Below, piece by piece: positions 32,653 to 39,274 of a DNA stretch of 39,274 nt; the first letter of the stretch is position 1; each line of letters opens with the position of its first letter. The notes beneath the pieces are model-generated. The model was not told where the DNA came from, searched no databases, and saw nothing but the letters and a program-made list of their open reading frames with translations. The stretch is from Kineosporia sp. R_H_3. GTDB taxonomy: Bacteria; Actinomycetota; Actinomycetes; Actinomycetales; Kineosporiaceae. The stretch covers positions 1-39,274 of the forward strand of contig NZ_MWLL01000103.1 in NCBI RefSeq assembly GCF_002198675.1. Direction: 5' to 3'. Both the position numbers and the translations under genes were made by a program.

Positions 32653-32664
32653 TAGAGTGCCCGC
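32653..32664 (+). promoter_or_regulatory. leaderless -10 box TAGAGT
   Basis: TAGAGT (32653-32658) is 6 nt before the ATG at 32665, again with no Shine-Dalgarno sequence, and fixes that start. Confidence 0.55.
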
Positions 32665-33453
32665 ATGGCCGTGCTCATCGACCCCCCGCTGTGGCCCGCC
32701 CACGGCCGCCGGTGGTCGCACCTGGCCAGTGACGCCTCCCTGCGCGAGCTCCACGAGTTCGCCGCTGCCGTCGGCATCCCCGAGCGCGGGTTCGAGGGCG
32801 ACCACTACGACGTCCCCGAGGAGCGCTACGCCGTGACGGTCGCCGCCGGGGCCCTGCCGGTGAGCAGCCGCGAGCTGCTGCGCCGGCTGCAGGGCTCCGG
32901 CCTGCGCCGGCCCAAGCGCCGCGGCGAGCGCGTGCTCACGAGCAGCCACGCCCCGGACGGCGCGGGCCGGGTCGACGCGATGCTCTCCGCCCTGCCCCCC
33001 CTCGGCCGGGTCACGGGTGTGCACGCGGTCGTCGTCGCCGGCCACGACCTGCTCGTCCTGCCCGACGGCCCGGACGGCGTCGGGTACCGGCTCCCGGCGC
33101 ACGCCCTGGGCCCGGACGACGCGGACGAGGACGCCACCGCCTCGGCGCAGTCCCTCGTCGTGGCCCTCGTCGTGGCCCTCGTCGGCGGCGGTGCCGTCCC
33201 GCCGCTGACGGCGGCCACCCAGGTCGGCTACCTGCGCCGGGTCGGGCCCGGCGCCCGGGTCGCCGACGCGGTCGTCGAGAACGAGGTGGTCCTGCGGTTC
33301 GTCCTGGGCACCCCGGCCCCGCAGCCCGCCGGAGGTGCGACCTGGGTCCCTGCCCGGGAGGCGGTCGCGCTGCTCGCCGGACCGGTCGCGGCCCTCGCCG
33401 CCGGCGGCGCGTACCGGCTCCCGGGACGCCCTCCCGGCCCTGCGCCGGACTGA
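32665..33453 (+). CDS. DUF4031 protein with a possible degenerate NUDIX-like half
   Basis: A 262-residue protein. Residues 1-90 match the DUF4031 pattern (MAVLIDPPLWPAHGRRWSHL, ASLRELHEFAAAVGIPERGF, YDVPEERY and GLRRPKRRGERVL). Residues 110-255 have strand-helix segments (VHAVVVAGHDLLVLPDGP, VGYLRRVGPGARVADAVVEN, GATWVPAREAVALLAG) recalling NUDIX hydrolases, but the Nudix box GX5EX7REUXEEXGU is not there: a hydrophobic SLVVALVVALVGGG stands where it should be. The function of DUF4031 is unknown. Confidence 0.72.
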   Translation: MAVLIDPPLWPAHGRRWSHLASDASLRELHEFAAAVGIPERGFEGDHYDVPEERYAVTVAAGALPVSSRELLRRLQGSGLRRPKRRGERVLTSSHAPDGAGRVDAMLSALPPLGRVTGVHAVVVAGHDLLVLPDGPDGVGYRLPAHALGPDDADEDATASAQSLVVALVVALVGGGAVPPLTAATQVGYLRRVGPGARVADAVVENEVVLRFVLGTPAPQPAGGATWVPAREAVALLAGPVAALAAGGAYRLPGRPPGPAPD

Positions 33454-33454
33454 C

Positions 33455-33514
33455 CGGACCCGAGCGGACCCGAACGGACCCGAGCGGGGGCCGAGCGGGC
33501 CCGAGCGGGCCCGG
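33455..33514 (+). repeat. 10-bp tandem repeats after the DUF4031 gene
   Basis: CGGACCCGAG, CGGACCCGAA, CGGACCCGAG, an 11-bp variant, CGGGCCCGAG and CGGGCCCGG follow one another directly. Just after them GCGGACGTCAGCCCC is repeated twice, reaching the end of the convergent MFS gene. The tract fills the space between two converging genes; it has no coding role. Confidence 0.75.
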
Positions 33515-33542
33515 CGCCCTGCGGACGTCAGCCCCGCGGACG

Positions 33543-34958
33543 TCAGCCCCGCGGGGTCGGGCTCAACCGACCGGCGTCGCCGTCCTGCGGCGCGCGGTCG
33601 TGCGAGACGGCGTAGGCCGCCGCGAGCCGGCGGTAGGCAGGGCTGGCGAGGGCTGCCAGCGTCACGGCCAGGCCGAGGACGCCGGTGACGACGAACACGA
33701 GCGCGATGCCGCGGTCGGCCCCGGTGCCGAACCAGTCGCCGACGAGCCGTGCGGCAGCGCCGTCCGTCATCGACGGGATGACGACGAGGTCGGTGAAGGG
33801 CGCGACGAGGAAGGCGGTGAGCGGGGAGGCGGCCTGCTCGACGCTCTGGGCGAAGCCGAACACACGGCCCTGGCGCTCGAAGGGCACCACCCGCTGCAGC
33901 ACGGTCTGCTCCGCCGCCTCGGCGAACGGCATGAGGAACATGTAGACCATCATCGCCACGGCCAGCACGACGATCGACGACCTGAGCGGGAACAGCACCG
34001 TGACCGTCCAGAGCACGAGGTTGACGAGCAGCAGGGTGCGCACCGGGCTGCTGCCCAGGCCGACCCTCGCGACGACGAGACCGCCGACGATCACCCCGGT
34101 GCTGAGGACGCCCCACAGCAGCCCCCAGGCCTGCACCGAGACCAGGGACAGGCCGTAGGCGTCCATGAGGGCCATGAACGTGCCGCCGAGGAAGTTGTTG
34201 AAGCAGGAGAACCCGATGAGCGCGAGGAGGCCGGGGACACCGCGGACCAGGCGCACGGTGCCGGCCAGGTCGATGCCGTGCCCCGCGTCGCCGGCCCGGG
34301 TGCGCACGACGTGCGGCTCGGACACCTCCAGCCGCGCCAGGTGCACGATCGCCACGGTCGTCACGACGACGGCGAGCAGCAGCGCCGAACGCATCCCGTC
34401 GTGGGCGACGAGCAGCCCGCTGATCACCGACGTCACGAGGAACGAGACGCCGGACGCCGTCCCGACGAGCCCGTTGGCCCTGTCCCGCACCGGTTCCGGG
34501 ACGAGCAGCGTGACGAGCGTCGGCACCGCGATCGAGCGCAGGTTGCCGGCGATGACGCCGGACATGAGCAGGACGACGAAGCCCCACAGCGCCGGGCTCG
34601 CGGGGTCACGGAACTGGGCCTGCGGTGTGCTGAGGTACATCCCCAGGCTCGCGAGGTACAGCCCGAGCGAGGCGGTCGCGGACGCCTGCATGACGTGCTT
34701 CTTGCGGTGGTGGTCCACGAGGCTGCCGAACCAGATCCCGGTCGAGGCGGTGGCCACGAGGAAGATCCCGGCGATCAGACCCGTCGCCATGACCGACCGG
34801 GTCTCGAGGTAGACCCAGAAGGTCACCGCGAACCACAGGGTGAAGTTCACGACGGACACGAGCAGGGTGCCGGCCAGCACATGGACGAACACGCGCTGGG
34901 AGCCCTGGCGCAGGTCCAGTGCGGGTCGTCCGGCGGTGCCGTCCGTGGTGCGGCCCAT
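33543..34958 (-). CDS. MFS transporter (EntS/MFS_3-like exporter)
   Basis: A 471-residue integral membrane protein with about 12 hydrophobic helices. The first helices contain VSVVNFTLWFAVTFWVYLET and the loop motif WFGSLVDHHRKKHVM (the motif A region G-L-D-R/K). VPFERQGRVFGFAQSVEQ and LVPEPVRDRANGLVGTASG match the two halves of the MFS_3 group that includes the enterobactin exporter EntS and macrolide-efflux proteins. The substrate is unknown and no siderophore or resistance genes are adjacent. ATG at 34958 with GGAG six bases upstream; divergent from the hydrolase. Confidence 0.88.
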   Translation of the reverse strand: MGRTTDGTAGRPALDLRQGSQRVFVHVLAGTLLVSVVNFTLWFAVTFWVYLETRSVMATGLIAGIFLVATASTGIWFGSLVDHHRKKHVMQASATASLGLYLASLGMYLSTPQAQFRDPASPALWGFVVLLMSGVIAGNLRSIAVPTLVTLLVPEPVRDRANGLVGTASGVSFLVTSVISGLLVAHDGMRSALLLAVVVTTVAIVHLARLEVSEPHVVRTRAGDAGHGIDLAGTVRLVRGVPGLLALIGFSCFNNFLGGTFMALMDAYGLSLVSVQAWGLLWGVLSTGVIVGGLVVARVGLGSSPVRTLLLVNLVLWTVTVLFPLRSSIVVLAVAMMVYMFLMPFAEAAEQTVLQRVVPFERQGRVFGFAQSVEQAASPLTAFLVAPFTDLVVIPSMTDGAAARLVGDWFGTGADRGIALVFVVTGVLGLAVTLAALASPAYRRLAAAYAVSHDRAPQDGDAGRLSPTPRG

Positions 34959-35124
34959 GTCTCGCTCCTCGTCGTGCGGTCCTGGGTGGGTGGACCCTTC
35001 CGGGGCTCCGGACTCATCGTTCCCCGGGAGCCGGCCGCACGCACCGGGTCAGAACCACCCGGTCCCGCCCCGGTCCCGCACGTGCCTCTCGACCGGTGGC
35101 CCGGCGCAGGGCAGGATGCGCGCT

Positions 35125-36309
35125 GTGACCGATCCCGCCGAGCGTCCCGGCCGTGGACGCCGCATCCTCCGGCGGTCGGTGCGGACCCTCGCCGCGCTCG
35201 TCGTGCTCCTGCTCGCGGCCGTCGCCGGGATCGCCTGGTACTTCTCGGGCGTGGCGCTCGCGGTCGACCACAGCCCGTACTACCCGTACGTCGTCCAGCG
35301 GGCGGTCGACGGCACCGTCCAGCTCGACCGGGACCGCTGGTCGCAGGTCCCGGGCCGGTACGGGCTGCGCTGGGACGGCGGCTACGGGACCGTCGGCGAC
35401 GTGCTGGCCGCGGCCCCCGGGGCGCACCCCGGCTCCGTCGTCCGGTCCTTCACCCCCGTCACCGGGACCCCGAGCGCCGGCACGCCGGCCTGGGTCGACC
35501 CGTTCGCCTACACCGGCGACCCGAGGACGGCGCTCGGCCTGGCGTTCAGCGAGGTCGCCGTCCCCGGCGACGGCGGCGACCTGCCGACCTGGTACGTCCC
35601 GGGGGCCGCCGGGGCGACGACCTGGGTCGTCTTCGTCCACGGTCGCGGCGGCACCCGGGAGGAGTCGCTGCGGTACCTGCGGGCCTGGAACGCCAGGGGG
35701 CTGCCGGTCGTCGTCCCGATGTACCGCAACGACGTCGGTGCCCCGGAGAGCCCCGACGGCCGCTACCACCTCGGCGACACCGAGTGGCGCGACGCGGCCG
35801 CCGCGGTCCGTTGGGCGCAGGCCCGGGGTGCCCGCGACGTCGTCCTCGCCGGGTGGTCGATGGGCGGTGCGATCGCGCTCCAGGTCGCCGACCGGTCGGA
35901 CGTCGCCCCGGCGGTCCGCGGTCTCGTCCTCGACTCGCCCGTCCTCGACTGGCGCGACACCTTCGCCCGCCAGGGGTCGGACCGCGGGCTGCCGCGCTGG
36001 GTCACCGCGGTCGCCGTCCGCGCCGTCGAGGCCCGGGCGGACGTCGACCTCGACCGGTTCGACTGGCCGGCCCGGGCCGCCGACCTCGAGGTGCCCGTCC
36101 TGCTCTTCCACAGCGAGGACGACACCTTCGTGCCGGACGGCCCGTCCCGGGCGCTGGCCCGCGCCCGGCCCGACCTCGTGACCTTCGTCGACGTCCCGGG
36201 CGCCGAGCACACCCGGGGCTGGAACGTCGACCCGGCCCGCTACGAGCAGGCGATGGCCGACTGGTTCAGCGCCCGCGGCCTCGCCTCCGGCACCGCCACC
36301 ACGGGCTGA
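35125..36309 (+). CDS. membrane-anchored alpha/beta hydrolase
   Basis: A 394-residue serine hydrolase with one N-terminal transmembrane helix (about 22-45, LAALVVLLLAAVAGIAWYF) preceded by an Arg-rich inside segment, so the catalytic domain is probably outside. The oxyanion strand is VVFVHGRGGTREESLRYL, the nucleophile is Ser in LAGWSMGGAIALQVA, the Asp is in LFHSEDDTFVPDGPS and the His in VPGAEHTRGW, a complete triad. The substrate is unknown. I prefer the GTG at 35125, with CAGGAT 7 nt upstream as a leaderless box, to the ATG at 35116. Confidence 0.85.
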   Translation: MTDPAERPGRGRRILRRSVRTLAALVVLLLAAVAGIAWYFSGVALAVDHSPYYPYVVQRAVDGTVQLDRDRWSQVPGRYGLRWDGGYGTVGDVLAAAPGAHPGSVVRSFTPVTGTPSAGTPAWVDPFAYTGDPRTALGLAFSEVAVPGDGGDLPTWYVPGAAGATTWVVFVHGRGGTREESLRYLRAWNARGLPVVVPMYRNDVGAPESPDGRYHLGDTEWRDAAAAVRWAQARGARDVVLAGWSMGGAIALQVADRSDVAPAVRGLVLDSPVLDWRDTFARQGSDRGLPRWVTAVAVRAVEARADVDLDRFDWPARAADLEVPVLLFHSEDDTFVPDGPSRALARARPDLVTFVDVPGAEHTRGWNVDPARYEQAMADWFSARGLASGTATTG

Positions 36310-36332
36310 GGGACGCCCGCGTCACGACGGGC

Positions 36333-36365
36333 CGCAAGAAGCTGCAAGAACTACGCTGACTTGCG
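36333..36365. promoter_or_regulatory. repeated GCAAG motifs at the end of the lacI-type gene
   Basis: CGCAAG (36333-36338), CTGCAAG (36342-36348) and CTTGCG (36360-36365) lie in the short gap between the hydrolase and the end of the LacI gene. CTGCAAG is the complement of CTTGCAG, the repeat I recall for Streptomyces MalR. CTTGCA copies also lie upstream of the binding-protein gene. It could be an auxiliary operator or a weak stem. Confidence 0.35.
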
Positions 36366-36371
36366 TGCCGA

Positions 36372-37442
36372 CTAGGAGACGGCGACCACCGTGGCGCCCG
36401 TGGGGCGGGGTGCCCGGGCGCCACCGCGCGGTGCCGAGGTCGAGGAGCGGACGACGAGCTCGGGCCGGAACATGTACTCCGCGCGGGGAGCCGGGTTGCC
36501 GGCGATCTCGTCGAGCAGGGCCCGTGCCGCGGCCTCGGCGATGTCCTCCGCCGGGCTGCGCACCGTTGTGAGCGCCGGTTCGCTGAACTCCGCGAGCGGG
36601 ATGCCGTCGCTGCCGACGATCGACAGGTCCGCGGGCAGCTGGAGGCCGCGCCTGCGGGCCGCGCGGATCGCGCCGAAGGCCATGACGTCCGAGCCGCACA
36701 CGACCGCGGTGACGCCGCGGTCGAGGAGCAGGTCGGTGCCCTCTTCGCCGCCCTCCACCGTGAACACGGTCGTCGCGACGAGCTCGTCGAGGCGCTCGGG
36801 CGTCGCGGCGGCGTCGACGTGGCGGCGGTACGCGGCCTGGAAGCCGGCGACCTTGCGCTGCACGGGGACGTAACGGTCCGGGCCGGTGGTCAGGCCGATC
36901 CTGGTGTGGCCGAGACCGGCGAGGTGGCGGACCGCGAGGTCCATGCCGGCGGCGTCGTCCGTCGACAGGAACGGGGCGTCGACCTCGGGCAGGTAGCCGT
37001 TGATGAGGACGATCGGCAGCCCCCGGGCGCGCAGCGCCGTGTAGCGCGACGGGTCGGTGTCGGTGTTCGCGTGGATCCCCGAGACGAAGATGATCCCCGA
37101 GACGTTGCGCTCGAGGAGCATCCGCACGTACTCGTCCTCGTGGACGCCGCCCGGGGTCTGGGTGCACAGCACCGAGGTGAACCCTTTGTCCGCCAGCGCG
37201 GTCTCGATGACCTGCGCGATGAGCGGGAAGATCGGGTTCGTCAGCTCCGGGACGATGAGCCCGACAAGGCCGGTGTTGCGCCGCCGCATTCGCTCGGGGC
37301 GCTCGTAACCGAGCATCTCCATCGTCCGCAGGATCGCCTTGCGGTTCGCCTCGGAGACCCCGGGCTTGTTGTTGAGGACGCGGCTCACGGTCGCCTCGCT
37401 GACCTTTGCACGCGAGGCGATGTCGGCGAGGCGGACTCTCAT
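36372..37442 (-). CDS. LacI-family repressor, MalR-like
   Basis: A 356-residue repressor. The N-terminal headpiece is MRVRLADIASRAKVSEATVS with hinge RVLNNKPGVSEANRKAI; the periplasmic-binding-protein-like core follows (NTGLVGLIVPELTNPIFPLI to VGSDGIPLAEFSEPALTTVRSP), with a short Arg-rich tail. It diverges from an ABC sugar-binding protein gene and most likely represses that transporter. TACCCT (37449-37454, minus strand) is 6 nt before the ATG, so it is leaderless. The inducer is unknown; maltose/maltodextrin or another oligosaccharide is the best guess from the operator-like CTTGCA motifs. Confidence 0.9.
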   Translation of the reverse strand: MRVRLADIASRAKVSEATVSRVLNNKPGVSEANRKAILRTMEMLGYERPERMRRRNTGLVGLIVPELTNPIFPLIAQVIETALADKGFTSVLCTQTPGGVHEDEYVRMLLERNVSGIIFVSGIHANTDTDPSRYTALRARGLPIVLINGYLPEVDAPFLSTDDAAGMDLAVRHLAGLGHTRIGLTTGPDRYVPVQRKVAGFQAAYRRHVDAAATPERLDELVATTVFTVEGGEEGTDLLLDRGVTAVVCGSDVMAFGAIRAARRRGLQLPADLSIVGSDGIPLAEFSEPALTTVRSPAEDIAEAAARALLDEIAGNPAPRAEYMFRPELVVRSSTSAPRGGARAPRPTGATVVAVS

Positions 37443-37536
37443 GACGCAAGGGTAGTCGACCCCGTTGCGCGGACGTTACGAAATTGCGACGCAAGGGCCT
37501 TCCGCAACTTGCATGCAACTTGTACCTTTCCTTGCA
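37443..37536. promoter_or_regulatory. intergenic control region of the sugar ABC operon
   Basis: Between the LacI gene and the binding-protein gene: GACGCAAGGG occurs twice exactly (37443-37452 and 37488-37497), TTGCATGCAA (37509-37518) is a 10-bp palindrome, and CTTGCA occurs at 37508-37513 and 37531-37536. TACCTT (37523-37528) between the last two is a candidate rightward -10 box, with TTCCGC 17 bp upstream. Operators overlapping that promoter would give repression by the divergent LacI protein. Confidence 0.6.
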
Positions 37537-37605
37537 CGACCGGTTCGTCTCCTTTCCGGCGAACCGGGCGTTACCGACATCGGCATCCCACCCTTGAGGA
37601 GCCCC

Positions 37606-38922
37606 ATGCGCAAGCCCATCCGCGCGGTCGTCGCGCTGGCCGGCGTCGCGCTGCTGACCGCCGCGTGCGGTGGCGGCAGCAGCACCGGATCGTCCGCCGC
37701 GCCGTCCTCGAGCGAGCCCGCCGCGACCTCGAGCGCCCCCGACGCATCGCCGACCACGAGCGGGCCGCCCGTCCGGAGCAACGCCGACCTCGTCATCTGG
37801 ACCGACGAGCTCAAGGCCCCCGCCGTGAAGACCGTCGCCGACACGTTCGCGGCGGCCAACGGCATCACCGTCGACGTCCAGGTCGTCTCGTCCGATCTCC
37901 AGGCCGCCGTCGTCACCGCCAACGCCGCCGGTAACGGCCCGGACGTGTTCACCGGCGCCCACGACTGGATCGGCAACCTCGTCCAGAACGGGACGATCGA
38001 CCCGCTCCAGCTCAGCGCCGCGCAGGTCCAGGGCTACGCGGACGTCGCGGTCGAGGCGACGACCTACAACGACAAGCTGTACGCGCTGCCGTACGGCATC
38101 GAGGCGCTCGCCCTGTACCGCAACACGGCCGTCGCCCCCGACGCCCCGAAGACCCTCGACGAGGCTTTCAAGACCGGGGCCGCGGCGGTCAAGGCGAAGA
38201 AGGTCGAGTCCGCGTTCAACCTCCAGGTCGGCGACAACGGCGACGCGTACCACATGGAGCCGCTGCTCACCTCGATGGGCGGCTACATGTTCGGCACCGA
38301 GGCCAACGGCAACTACGACCCGAAGGACCTCGGCATCGGCAAGGCCGGCTCGATCGCGGCGGCGAAGAAGATCGGCGCGCTCGGCGAGAAGGGCAGCAAG
38401 GTGCTGCGCCGCTCGATCAGCGGGGACAACTCCATCGCGCTCTTCGCGGGCGGCAAGGCCGCCTACCTCGTGTCCGGCCCCTGGGCGCTCGCCGACGTCA
38501 AGAAGGGCGGCATCGAGTACGCGATCTCCCCGATCCCCGGCTTCGCCGGCGAGAAGAAGGCGGCGCCGTTCGCCGGCGTCCAGGCCTTCTTCGTGTCCTC
38601 CAAGGGCAAGAACAAGGCGTTCGCGCAGGAGTTCGTCGCCAACGCCGCGAACACCGAGGAGGCCATGCAGGCGATGTACGACGGCGCGAAGCTGCCGCCG
38701 GCGCTGAAGTCCCTGCAGGCCAAGGTCGGCTCCGACCCCGACGTCAAGACCTTCGTCGACGCCGCCGCGGCGGCCAACCCGATGCCGGCGATCCCTGCGA
38801 TGCAGGCCGTCTGGGAGCCGCTCGGCAAGGCGTACGCCGCGATCGTCGGCGGTGCCGACCCGACGAAGACGATCACGAACGCGGGCAAGACGATCAACGC
38901 CGCGATCGCCAAGGCCGGCTGA
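37606..38922 (+). CDS. ABC transporter sugar-binding lipoprotein
   Basis: A 438-residue solute-binding protein of the MalE (family 1) type. A lipoprotein signal peptide ends in LLTAAC (lipobox, Cys21), followed by a Ser/Pro/Ala-rich linker to about residue 57. The mature domain starts SNADLVIWTDELKAPAVKTV, and contains GPDVFTGAHDWIGNLVQNG, YNDKLYALPYGIEALALYRN and AAYLVSGPWALADVKKGGI, all typical of maltose/maltodextrin-type binding proteins. It delivers an oligosaccharide to the permease encoded next. ATG at 37606 with GAGGAG five bases upstream. The exact ligand cannot be read from sequence. Confidence 0.92.
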   Translation: MRKPIRAVVALAGVALLTAACGGGSSTGSSAAPSSSEPAATSSAPDASPTTSGPPVRSNADLVIWTDELKAPAVKTVADTFAAANGITVDVQVVSSDLQAAVVTANAAGNGPDVFTGAHDWIGNLVQNGTIDPLQLSAAQVQGYADVAVEATTYNDKLYALPYGIEALALYRNTAVAPDAPKTLDEAFKTGAAAVKAKKVESAFNLQVGDNGDAYHMEPLLTSMGGYMFGTEANGNYDPKDLGIGKAGSIAAAKKIGALGEKGSKVLRRSISGDNSIALFAGGKAAYLVSGPWALADVKKGGIEYAISPIPGFAGEKKAAPFAGVQAFFVSSKGKNKAFAQEFVANAANTEEAMQAMYDGAKLPPALKSLQAKVGSDPDVKTFVDAAAAANPMPAIPAMQAVWEPLGKAYAAIVGGADPTKTITNAGKTINAAIAKAG

Positions 38923-38951
38923 CCCTCCGCCGGCGCCGCACCAGGGAGCAT

Positions 38952-39023
38952 CCGCACCACTGCACCACTGCACGACCGCACCACTGCAGGACCGCACCAC
39001 TGCACGACCGCACCACTGCACGA
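38952..39023 (+). repeat. 16-bp tandem repeat after the binding-protein gene
   Basis: The unit CCGCACCACTGCACGA is repeated four times (38952-38975 with an 8-bp internal duplication CCACTGCA, then 38976-38991, 38992-39007 and 39008-39023), with one base change in the second copy. It lies between the binding-protein and permease genes and runs straight into a strong hairpin. Confidence 0.88.
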
Positions 39024-39055
39024 CCGGAGGCCGCCGCTGCGGCGGCGGCCTCCGG
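39024..39055 (+). terminator. 14-bp perfect stem between binding-protein and permease genes
   Basis: CCGGAGGCCGCCGC (39024-39037) and GCGGCGGCCTCCGG (39042-39055) are perfect complements with a TGCG loop and no T-tract. In ABC sugar operons such an intercistronic stem often partly ends or stabilises transcripts so that the binding protein is made in excess over the permease. Confidence 0.75.
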
Positions 39056-39137
39056 CGCTCCCCGCGTCTCGTGCCCGCCCGTGACCGCCCCGGACGGACA
39101 CCACCTCCCGTCGCACGTCGATCGATCAGGAGTCCTG

Positions 39138-39274
39138 GTGGCACAGACCCTCTCCCCGTCGTCCCGCACCCGGGACGCCTCCCCGCCCCCGCGCGGCAGC
39201 CGGGACCGGACGACGAAGGCCGGTGTGCTGCTGGCCCGCGCCCTCGGCCTCGGGCTCGTCCTCGCGCTCGCGGT
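39138..39274 (+). CDS. ABC sugar permease, MalF-type (partial, 5' end only)
   Basis: A GTG at 39138 preceded five bases upstream by AGGAG opens a frame that runs off the window. It encodes MAQTLSPSSRTRDASPPPRG, SRDRTTKAGVLLARA and the beginning of a hydrophobic helix, LGLGLVLALAV. A polar N-terminus before a first membrane helix, directly after a sugar-binding protein gene, is typical of MalF-type permeases. The assignment rests mostly on position. Confidence 0.7.
   Translation, partial: MAQTLSPSSRTRDASPPPRGSRDRTTKAGVLLARALGLGLVLALA

Noticed and set aside
38952-39023. CRISPR-like array
   Set aside because: The 16-bp units are directly adjacent with no unique spacers, and no cas gene is near.
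36322-39144. 940-residue minus-strand frame opposite the binding protein and overlapping the LacI gene
   Set aside because: It crosses two well-identified genes and an intergenic control region; low-complexity composition and no recognisable domain.
1-39274. Genomic island, prophage or insertion sequence
   Set aside because: No integrase, transposase, terminal repeats or tRNA-end duplication was seen, and base composition looks even apart from short regulatory patches.

Overview
The window reads as chromosomal DNA from a very high-GC actinobacterium. Support comes from a mycothiol-type maleylpyruvate isomerase, a WXG100/Esx protein, a HelD-type helicase of the actinobacterial kind, many GTG starts, frequent GTGA/ATGA stop-start overlaps, and repeated TANNNT boxes placed 6-7 nt before start codons, which is typical of leaderless actinobacterial transcripts. 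I cannot name a genus. No tRNA, rRNA, CRISPR array, phage or transposase gene was seen.

Layout. Positions 1-5363: a sugar region with the start of an unidentified leftward gene, a GH1-like protein that has lost both catalytic glutamates, xylulokinase and xylose isomerase (leftward), and a divergent ROK repressor; readable promoters and operators lie between divergent genes. Positions 5336-7170: a NarL-type two-component system (regulator then kinase, leftward). Positions 7340-11168: a tightly coupled operon of an acyl-CoA-dehydrogenase-like protein, a NodS-like methyltransferase, a family-2 glycosyltransferase, a PIG-L-type deacetylase and a histidine phosphatase. It looks like a pathway for an unknown acylated or glycosylated small molecule. 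Positions 11187-12005: an aldose-1-epimerase-like protein.

Positions 12110-26080: a molybdenum hydroxylase (form II CO-dehydrogenase-like) region. coxD is separated from coxE-coxF by a secreted lipase gene and two DinB-fold genes. Then come a GNAT gene and an ArsR-SRPBCC-DUF6069 operon on the other strand, followed by coxS-coxL-coxM and, after a hairpin, coxG. The CoxL loop is AYRGAGR, so CO should not be assumed as the substrate.

Positions 26106-31150: a GNAT acetyltransferase diverges from an arginyl-tRNA synthetase gene. Ahead of argS is a 371-base region holding a 20-bp palindrome, a possible 29-residue Arg-rich leader peptide (10 Arg, 5 of them CGA codons) and mutually exclusive RNA stems. 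This looks like a tRNA-Arg-sensing attenuator. A HelD-like RNA-polymerase recycling helicase follows on the other strand. Positions 31333-36309: small membrane and hypothetical proteins, a WXG100 gene ending inside a perfect 15-bp stem terminator, a DUF4031 protein, an MFS exporter and an anchored alpha/beta hydrolase. Positions 36372-39274: a LacI regulator diverging from an ABC sugar-binding lipoprotein gene, then a 16-bp tandem repeat, a 14-bp stem hairpin and the start of the permease gene.

Several unrelated genes carry short in-frame tandem repeats near their 5' ends (the dehydrogenase, argS, helD and the second GNAT), an unusual local theme.
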